DNA of 52,849 bases. Source: Rhodoferax ferrireducens (GTDB lineage Bacteria; Pseudomonadota; Gammaproteobacteria; Burkholderiales; Burkholderiaceae_C). A program made the translations under genes and the position numbers. The stretch covers positions 1 through 52,849 of the forward strand of contig MTEI01000018.1 in the NCBI GenBank assembly GCA_002083775.1, in the 5' to 3' direction. Shown here piece by piece: positions 47,444 to 52,849 of this stretch (within the stretch, counting starts at the first letter, position 1; each line of letters begins with the position of its first letter). A model generated the notes under the pieces. The model was not told the origin of the DNA. It was given only the letters and a program-made list of their open reading frames with translations, and searched no databases.

Positions 47444-49198
47444 TCAGATGTCTTGGTCGTCAACATCAAAACCGATGCGCACCGCCTCCGCCAGCGAGGT
47501 GCGCCCTTGCCGAACCAGTTCCAGCGCATGAAAAGACATGGTGTAGCCCTTCATGCGCTCGCGCGCGAGCCTCATGAATCCAGCGGGGTCAGAGCGAGAC
47601 GCCGCCTGAGTGAGAGCAGCATCCATCTCCAGCAGTTCATACACACCCTGGCGGCCTGTGTAACCGGTGCCGTTGCAAGCCGAACAACCCCGCCCCCGTT
47701 TGGAGACCACCGCGCCCACATCGTCGACCATACCCGCCAGCCAGGACAGCTCTTGTGGCGTGGCCTGATGCGGCTCGTTGCATTCCAGGCAGTTCAAACG
47801 AACCAGCCGCTGGGCAATCACCGCCTGCAGCGACGTTGCCACCATGAACGGCGGCACGCCCATGTCCAGCAACCGGAACGGTGTGCTGATGGCATCACGC
47901 GTATGCAAGGTTGATAGCACGAGGTGCCCGGTAATCGCGGCCCGCAAGCCGATTTCAGCCGTTTCTTCGTCGCGCATCTCACCCACGAGAATCACGTCGG
48001 GGTCTTGGCGCAGGCAGGCGCGCAACACGCGTGCAAAGCTCAGGTCAATCTTGTCGTTCACCTGCACCTGGGTCAGACCGGGCATGCGGTATTCGACCGG
48101 GTCTTCCACGGTGATGACCTTCAGTTCGGCCGCGTTGATCTCAGACAGCGCTGCATACAGCGTGGTGGTTTTACCTGAACCCGTGGGCCCGGTCACCAGC
48201 ACCAGGCCAGAGATGCGACCAATCACCTCACGAAAGCGTTTGAGCATATCGGCGGGCATGCCAATGTCGTCCAGCCGCTTCATGCCAGCACCTTGCTTGA
48301 GCAAGCGCATCACGGCCGACTCACCGTAGTTGGTCGGCAGTGTCGACAGTCGCACATCAATGGTGTTGTCACGCAGGCGTACGCTGAAGCGGCCGTCTTG
48401 GGGCAGCCGCTTTTCAGAAATATCCAGCCCGGCCATGAGTTTGAGGCGCTGCGCCAAGGCGCCGCCAATGCGCTTGTCAGCCTGGGTTTGCGTTTGCAAC
48501 ACACCATCCACACGCACACGAATTTGCAAACCAGATTCTTGCGGTTCAATGTGAACGTCAGAGGCACCCACCTGCATGGCATCTTCAAACAGCGACTGCA
48601 GCAGCCGCACCACCGGCGCGCCTTCGGTGCCAACGGATGCAGACAACTCACCGAAATCAACCGCATCGCCAAGATCTTTTTCGAGGGCTCGCGCCAGGCC
48701 GCTGATCTCTTCGGTGCGCCGGTACAGCCGGTCAAAAGCCAGTGCCAATTGGCTTTCAGGCACTGCCGCAATAGAGATGCTGCGCTTGAGCAAGCGGGTG
48801 AGTTCGTCGTAGGCGAACAAGTCCAGCGGATCGGCCAAAGCCACCAGCAAGGTGTCGCCCTTGTCTTCCAGAACCAGGGCACGAAAACGCCGCGCCGCAG
48901 ACTCGGGCAGCAGCTTCACCACATCCGCACGAAACGGGAATGTCTTGAGATTGACAAAAGGAATGCGCAACTGCCGAGCCAAGCCGTTGGCCAACAGCTC
49001 TTCCGTGATCAGGCCGGTCTCGATCAGCAATCGGCCCATCTTTTTGCCAGTCTGCTTCTGCAGCACCAGCGTTTGCTGCAACTGTTCCTGGGAAATCAGG
49101 CGCTGCTGAACCAGCACGTCGCCGAGCCGGAGCTTTTCAGGGCGCCCTGGCAGAACCGGTGAAGCCGCAGCGCTGGAGGGAGTCACTACCTGATTCAT
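47444..49198 (-). CDS. mshE: MSHA assembly ATPase MshE
   Basis: The extension motor, 584 residues. Residues 24-130 form an MshEN-like domain: RLGDVLVQQRLISQEQL and then MGRLLIETGLITEELL, the tandem motif that binds c-di-GMP in Vibrio MshE. The first copy has Arg where Gly is usual (QQRLIS). The GspE-type motor has Walker A GPTGSGKT (337-344), Asp box and Walker B VILVGEMRDEET (402-412), and the tetracysteine zinc site CLEC (470-473) and CSAC (505-508). Confidence 0.95.
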   Translation of the reverse strand: MNQVVTPSSAAASPVLPGRPEKLRLGDVLVQQRLISQEQLQQTLVLQKQTGKKMGRLLIETGLITEELLANGLARQLRIPFVNLKTFPFRADVVKLLPESAARRFRALVLEDKGDTLLVALADPLDLFAYDELTRLLKRSISIAAVPESQLALAFDRLYRRTEEISGLARALEKDLGDAVDFGELSASVGTEGAPVVRLLQSLFEDAMQVGASDVHIEPQESGLQIRVRVDGVLQTQTQADKRIGGALAQRLKLMAGLDISEKRLPQDGRFSVRLRDNTIDVRLSTLPTNYGESAVMRLLKQGAGMKRLDDIGMPADMLKRFREVIGRISGLVLVTGPTGSGKTTTLYAALSEINAAELKVITVEDPVEYRMPGLTQVQVNDKIDLSFARVLRACLRQDPDVILVGEMRDEETAEIGLRAAITGHLVLSTLHTRDAISTPFRLLDMGVPPFMVATSLQAVIAQRLVRLNCLECNEPHQATPQELSWLAGMVDDVGAVVSKRGRGCSACNGTGYTGRQGVYELLEMDAALTQAASRSDPAGFMRLARERMKGYTMSFHALELVRQGRTSLAEAVRIGFDVDDQDI

Positions 49199-49215
49199 TC
49201 CAGCCGTCGACCCGG

Positions 49216-49854
49216 TTAATGCAGGTGACGGGGCTTACGGCCCCCACCGTGCCCCATGCCACTGGAGCCACCACCCGACCCGCGCGGCGGCTTGCCCAGT
49301 TGCAACGAGTTCACCAGATCATCAAAGCGTTGGCTGAACAGGCTGTCAATAGCGGCCACCACGCCGCCGAGTTCGGCACCATCAAAGTGGCGCTCCATCA
49401 GGTTGACCACGTCCTGCACCAGCAAATCGCGCTGAACCTGCATGATGGAGGCCGGGTCCGGCCCGACAAACAGCATGACAAAGTCATCGCGCGATTCGGC
49501 ATCGGTGGCATCTTCCTCGTCCTCATCGTCAAACTCGGTGTCGTAAAACGTGACTTCGATAGCAGCACCGGATTGCGCCACGTCGTTGAGGTTCATGCAC
49601 ATCTCGTCCAATGCCTGGCGAAAGTCGTCATCCCCTTCTACCGTCCAGCACATCTGCAAAAGATGCTCCTGGGCGTCAAACTTGATACCTGGCTCGTCTT
49701 CATAAAAACTGCCTGACGCTGCGGCCAAAGATTTGGCACCGGCATACTTCCAGAGCGGTTTGAGTGTGTCTTGCAGATGCTCCAGCGTAACATCAGCGCG
49801 CAAGGCAACCTGGCCATGAACATGGATTTCAAAGGGGGCGTTGTAACGTGCCAT
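49216..49854 (-). CDS. Conserved protein upstream of mshE (DUF6806-like)
   Basis: A 212-residue protein without signal peptide or membrane helix. Residues about 1-140 look folded; an acidic run, DTEFDDEDEEDATDAES, lies near 105-121; the C-terminus is Gly/Ser-rich and basic (GSGGGSSGMGHGGGRKPRHLH). I do not know its function. It stops 17 bp before mshE on the same strand, so it may be first gene of the MSHA transcript. Family name is from memory and less sure than the gene itself. Confidence 0.7.
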   Translation of the reverse strand: MARYNAPFEIHVHGQVALRADVTLEHLQDTLKPLWKYAGAKSLAAASGSFYEDEPGIKFDAQEHLLQMCWTVEGDDDFRQALDEMCMNLNDVAQSGAAIEVTFYDTEFDDEDEEDATDAESRDDFVMLFVGPDPASIMQVQRDLLVQDVVNLMERHFDGAELGGVVAAIDSLFSQRFDDLVNSLQLGKPPRGSGGGSSGMGHGGGRKPRHLH

Positions 49855-49941
49855 AGCTTGTGAGTTTAAGTGGTGCCGAGACCGGAACCGCGTCCAGCCT
49901 ATAAGTGCTTGATTTGATTGAATTAATTTCTATTACCTAAA

Positions 49942-49965
49942 AAAAGTACCGTCAAAAGTACCGTC
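49942..49965 (+). repeat. 12-bp tandem direct repeat
   Basis: AAAAGTACCGTC occurs twice head to tail, followed by ATTTTT. It lies at the change from core genome to integrated element and could be part of an attachment site or a regulator-binding site. Only the repetition is observed. Confidence 0.7.
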
Positions 49966-50079
49966 ATTTTTCAATCCGTCTCATTTTCGCTACACCTTGA
50001 CACCATATGAATTGACCTGAGTTTAACGCGTCGAAAGTTGGATGGTCACACTTTGCAATGCCACCAGCGCCAGCCAGCG

Positions 50080-50094
50080 CATTACCGGGTAATG
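50080..50094. repeat. 15-bp palindrome, copy 1
   Basis: CATTACCGGGTAATG is symmetrical around its centre. With three to six flanking bases (ATGATCCC side) it recurs inverted at 51411-51425. Could be an operator or merely the codons of a shared peptide, ALPGNDP. Confidence 0.65.
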
Positions 50095-50283
50095 ATCCCT
50101 CGGTGCATTTTGATTGTTTTCAAATCAGGGATTTATTCTGCGCGTGGGGAACAGTGCGGTTTCCAGCGCCGATAGCTGCCAGACTTTTCACCCGCCCCCA
50201 GCTGCACCTTTTTTGGTTACGTTTATCACCACGATTGAAACTGTCCGGTTTCCTCTATCGATCACCCAGACTTTTGATGCCCC

Positions 50284-50493
50284 CTACACCAGCCCTTTCA
50301 GCATCGCTTGTTGCTGGCGCATGGCCTGCCTGATTTGTCGAAGCTGGCCAGACAATCCGCCCTTGAAAGCATTGCGTGCTGCCACCGCCTTACCTGCCTC
50401 GCTACGCGGCCCGGTTGACTGTGCCCACGGTTGCCATTGCCGGATCAAGGCCGATTGACGCGCCCGGCGCTCCGCTGTCCAGGTAGTTGCCAT
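50284..50493 (-). CDS. Small integrated-element protein, basic
   Basis: A 69-residue basic protein with the pattern TAERRARQSALIRQWQPW ... STGPRSEAGKAVAARNAFKGG, found in many proteobacterial prophages and integrative elements. Function is not known to me. Its start at 50493 lies inside the 3' end of the upstream gene, an overlap of 92 bp in a different frame; family resemblance supports it despite this. Confidence 0.65.
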   Translation of the reverse strand: MATTWTAERRARQSALIRQWQPWAQSTGPRSEAGKAVAARNAFKGGLSGQLRQIRQAMRQQQAMLKGLV

Positions 50494-51043
50494 TGCTTTG
50501 CTCCAATAGTTCGATCGACTGATTTTGTTTTCTGCCCGTGTGCGTGACATTGTTCACCTGTTGCGGCCCGGTGGTCACGTTGGCTTGTTTGGCGTAAACA
50601 ATCGGCGGATTCTTGATAGCCGCCAGCGTTTCCAGCGTTGCTCGGCATTGGCTTTGCGCCTTGAGTGCCACCCGCATGAATATTTCAAAGTTGGGCATGT
50701 ACTCTGCACCTGTCGCACGCTCTGCCAGGCGTGCAAACAAGCTCTGTAGCGCCGTGGCCTGATTCATCAGCATGGCCTCTGCCTGTGACAAGTCATTGCG
50801 ATTGGCCGCTGCACCTTGGTCTTTGAGCGTTTGCACCAGCGTGGGCACGTCAAGCTGTGCGTGCATATCTTTGTGTTCGTTGCTGGCAATGACGCGATAC
50901 GCCGCCAGTTCGGGCGAAGTCAGCAGCGTGGCGTAATTTTTCGCCGTCACTTTGGGGTCTGTCTCACTCGCATCGCAATGCACCGTCTTGCGTGCCAGTA
51001 TTTCAGGCTGTTTTGCTTTTGGCGTGGGCTTCTTTGTGGCCAT
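50402..51043 (-). CDS. Integrated-element hypothetical protein
   Basis: A 213-residue soluble protein beginning MATKKPTPKAKQPEILARK. The middle (about 35-140) is helical, with VTAKNYATLLTSPELAAYRV and MLMNQATALQSLFARLAERA; the C-terminal 60 residues are polar and Asn/Gln-rich. AAAGGA nine bases before ATG 51043 supports the start over the longer frame. No known function. Belongs to the same minus-strand run as the primase-like gene. Confidence 0.65.
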   Translation of the reverse strand: MATKKPTPKAKQPEILARKTVHCDASETDPKVTAKNYATLLTSPELAAYRVIASNEHKDMHAQLDVPTLVQTLKDQGAAANRNDLSQAEAMLMNQATALQSLFARLAERATGAEYMPNFEIFMRVALKAQSQCRATLETLAAIKNPPIVYAKQANVTTGPQQVNNVTHTGRKQNQSIELLEQSNGNYLDSGAPGASIGLDPAMATVGTVNRAA

Positions 51044-51060
51044 GATGGTGCGTCCTTTGG

Positions 51061-51600
51061 TTACTGTGTAACGAGTGCCGGGGTAATTGCGTTGGTCAGT
51101 CCGTCGCATCTTTGAAGTGTCAAAACCAGATCAGCAGGCAATTGCGCATCACGCGCCCGGTGTGCCACTTTTGCGGCCTGCCAGTTGCCACAGCGCCAGC
51201 TTGCCCGCCCGTAGCCTGCCAGGTGGGTGCATTCAACGCATAGCCGCCTGTCGTCGTCGTCACGATCCCGCGTCACCAGTTTGTCTGCCAGCGATTCAGC
51301 GTCACCGTGGATCAATCCCTTGTCGGTGAATCTGGCCAGCCGCGCCGTGAACAGATCAATCTCGCTGCCCGTCATGGCCGTGCTGCGTGGCCAGCACCAG
51401 CGGTCGGGATCATTACCGGGTAATGCCGCCGCGCCGGGTGCCGGGTCGTTCGCTGCCACCTTTTCAGGTTTTGCTACTGCTACTGTTGCTACTGTTGCTA
51501 CTTTTGGCGTTGTAGGGGGTGCATCGGTAGCAAAAGTAGCAGGAATAGCAGTAGCAGACTGCCGTAACCCGCCCTTTTTGAGTAGGTTGGCCAGGCTCAT
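51061..51600 (-). CDS. Integrated-element protein with Cys-rich C-terminal part
   Basis: A 179-residue protein. Residues 1-60 are low complexity, with repeated Ala-Thr-Val (KVATVATVAVAKPE). The second half is conserved-looking: LPGNDPDRWCWPRS, ARLARFTDKGL, then DDDRRLCVECTHLAGYGRASWRCGNW with three or four cysteines that may bind zinc. This type of protein often follows DUF3987 genes in elements of betaproteobacteria. Start overlaps the stop of the primase-like gene by four bases. Confidence 0.7.
   Translation of the reverse strand: MSLANLLKKGGLRQSATAIPATFATDAPPTTPKVATVATVAVAKPEKVAANDPAPGAAALPGNDPDRWCWPRSTAMTGSEIDLFTARLARFTDKGLIHGDAESLADKLVTRDRDDDDRRLCVECTHLAGYGRASWRCGNWQAAKVAHRARDAQLPADLVLTLQRCDGLTNAITPALVTQ
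51411..51425. repeat. 15-bp palindrome, copy 2
   Basis: CATTACCGGGTAATG, the same 15 bases as at 50080-50094, here with the outer flanks inverted (GGGAT on the left). Lies inside the gene at 51061-51600 and is read as LPGND. Confidence 0.65.
51472..51557. repeat. Short tandem repeats with inverted symmetry
   Basis: TGCTACTGCTACTGTTGC... (51472-51502) and, 25 bp later, GTAGCAAAAGTAGC...AGCAGTAGCAG (51527-51557). The first is built of GCTACT/GTTGCTACT units and the second is its rough inverse. They encode the Ala/Thr/Val-rich N-terminal part of the gene at 51061-51600. Confidence 0.6.
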
Positions 51601-52849
51601 GACGCGGCCACCAGTAAGTCGGGGTGAATCTGGATCAGCTTCTTTTTGCCATCCTTCACCAGCCGCGCCCGGCCCAGCTCTGCCAATTCTTTGACAGTGG
51701 TATCAATGGCTGCCTTTTCACGCAAGCCGCCCGGCCCAAATTGCTGCACCGCCTTGGTGGGCACCTTGTCCGTGCCTTCGCGCCTGCAATAGTCCAGTAG
51801 CCACGATTCCAGCCGCATCGGGTTTGCCACTTCGGGGGGCATGGCCAGTTCACCTAGAAACCGCTTCGCTTCGGTCAGGTGCCAGGTGATGATCTGCACC
51901 GCGGATTCAATGCACTCAAAATCAATCGGCCCAATGCTGCCAGCAAAAACGTGAAACAGCGCCGCCAGCCGCGCCACGTTGTCCGCTGCTTTGCTGCCCA
52001 CGTCCCGCAAGTCGAACAGTTCGCCACCGCTGGCCAGTTCAGTTTCAATCGCATCATGGAAAGTCACCCAGGCCTGTTTTGCTTCGGGTGCCAGTGTCAG
52101 CATGGCCGGGGTCAATACGCCGTTGTCGTCAACGGGTGCAGGCCGATTCAGAATAGCGGTCAGTCTGGCGTTGAAACCTGCCAGTGCTGGCCAGCCGTCC
52201 GGTGGTGGGGTGAACATGCGCGTGCCCATCGTCGATTCAGGCCAGGCCACCAGAAACCGCGCCAGAAACCCGGCCCGGTGCCGCGTGCTAACCCTTTGGT
52301 GTTGTCAAAAAAGGCCCGTAGCGTGGGTTCCTGCACTTGCAGGCTCATGGTCAGTCGCGCCGTGGTGTCACCATAGCCTGCGCTTGTTACGCGGTCAGTT
52401 GCGCCTATCTTGCCGTCCCATAGCTGATTCAGCCGCGCCATGTTGCGCATGGCCACGTCTTTGTTCATCGCGTGGCCACCCAGCACAATGCCGCCTTCAT
52501 TGCTGAATATGCCGCCGGATGGCCAGCCGTTAACCAGATTGGATGCCAGCGCTTCGGGGGTTGCGTCTGAGTAGATCAGCCGGGGCACGCGGGGGGCTTG
52601 GGGCTTGTCGCGGTCAAGGTCGTGCAGTTGGTTCACCAGCAGGTTTGTAGGCTTGCCTTCTTTGGCCAGTGACTTGATTTTTTCCTGCACGCCGCTGCGC
52701 TGCGCTTTCCATGCGTCCAGATCAGTTTCATAGGCTTGGATCAGTGGCTTTGCCGCTTCGCGCTCGCTGGCCTCATAGTCGCGCATGGCTTTGGTGAAAT
52801 AGCCGTCACAGCTTGTTTTGCGTTCACCGCTGTCTGCGATACAGCACAG
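51597..52849 (-). pseudogene. DUF3987-type primase/helicase gene, frameshifted and cut by the window edge
   Basis: Two overlapping minus-strand frames encode consecutive parts of one DUF3987 protein, a helicase-like family linked to element replication. The upstream part enters from the right edge (IADSGERKTSCDGYF ... IFSNEGGIVLGGHAM ... LQVQEPTLRAFF); the downstream part resumes with WPESTMGTRMF and runs to 51597. They join at 52269-52278, where CCCGG is duplicated. Removing one copy restores TGFLARFLVAWPEST, the family sequence. The start is outside the window. This is a true mutation or an assembly error. Confidence 0.8.
52269..52278. repeat. 5-bp tandem duplication causing the frameshift
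   Basis: CCCGG CCCGG on the + strand. One unit too many shifts the DUF3987 frame by five bases; with a single unit the two halves read continuously. Confidence 0.8.

Larger units (their letters stand above)
49855..50283. other. 429-bp non-coding boundary region, AT-richer
   Basis: Between the start of the gene upstream of mshE and the first gene of the integrated element. It includes a 12-bp exact tandem repeat (49942-49965), a 15-bp palindrome (50080-50094) and several T-rich stretches. A 91-codon open frame at 50058-50333 (+) has no family I know. No tRNA or integrase is visible. The boundary of the integrated element probably lies in this gap. Confidence 0.6.

Noticed and set aside
50058..50333. 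91-codon + strand ORF in the element boundary
   Set aside because: Shares ALPGNDP with a real element protein, but the rest is unlike any family I know and runs against the direction of all element genes.

Overview
The window looks like a chromosomal segment of a betaproteobacterium of the Comamonadaceae (Rhodoferax/Polaromonas-like). This is inferred from the protein families, the gene order pyrG-kdsA-eno-ftsB, an EF-P with Arg32 next to its rhamnosyltransferase EarP, and GC-rich codon use. No 16S or other taxonomic marker is present, so genus is not settled. Nearly all of it is dense, ordinary core genome; the last ~2.8 kb is the edge of an integrated element.

Layout. 1-382: remnant of an MFS transporter cut off at its 5' side. 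387-3123: small membrane protein, methyltransferase, dapA and bamC on +. 3146-7008 (minus): a split YeeE/YedE pair, pgsA and uvrC. 7036-9810 (+): earP, efp, terminator, LOG-family gene. 9815-16577 (mostly minus): MFS transporter, rmuC, 2-hydroxyacid dehydrogenase, nhaD, a tiny Ala/Pro-rich lipoprotein, cupin ribosomal oxygenase. 16609-18834: slyD-like gene (+), then dut and coaBC (minus). 18947-23098 (+): pyrG-kdsA-eno-ftsB, followed by a 6S RNA gene recognised from its closing stem and central hairpin. 23386-31150: TauE/SafE permease, asparaginase (minus) divergent from lexA with two tandem SOS boxes between them, a small conserved lexA-linked ORF, D-2-hydroxyacid dehydrogenase, Crp/Fnr regulator, and an aminoglycoside-phosphotransferase-like / acyl-CoA dehydrogenase pair. 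31161-32408 (minus): HD-GYP phosphodiesterase. 32451-49198 (minus): a full MSHA-type (type IVa-like) pilus locus read as E-G-F-A-C-D-O-P-Q then I-(PilN-like)-J-K-L-M-N, preceded by a small conserved acidic protein. 50284-52849 (minus): integrated-element genes, including a DUF3987-type primase/helicase gene broken by a 5-bp tandem duplication.

How the parts work together. The MSHA locus encodes the ATPase with a predicted c-di-GMP-binding MshEN domain, platform protein, secretin, alignment proteins, major pilin, minor pilins and a large adhesin-like MshQ; the adjacent HD-GYP protein is a plausible source of local c-di-GMP control. EarP and EF-P form a modification-translation pair. lexA, the ORF after it and possibly the asparaginase share an SOS-controlled region.

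The most unusual signal is a dispersed palindromic repeat of about 50 nt, found at about nine places. Several copies lie inside genes and are translated, in three minus-strand genes in the same reading frame (UvrC, asparaginase, MshQ), much like the palindromic elements known from Rickettsia. A second signal is a pair of long stem-loops in opposite orientation at 29472-29692 that share a loop sequence but have unrelated stems.
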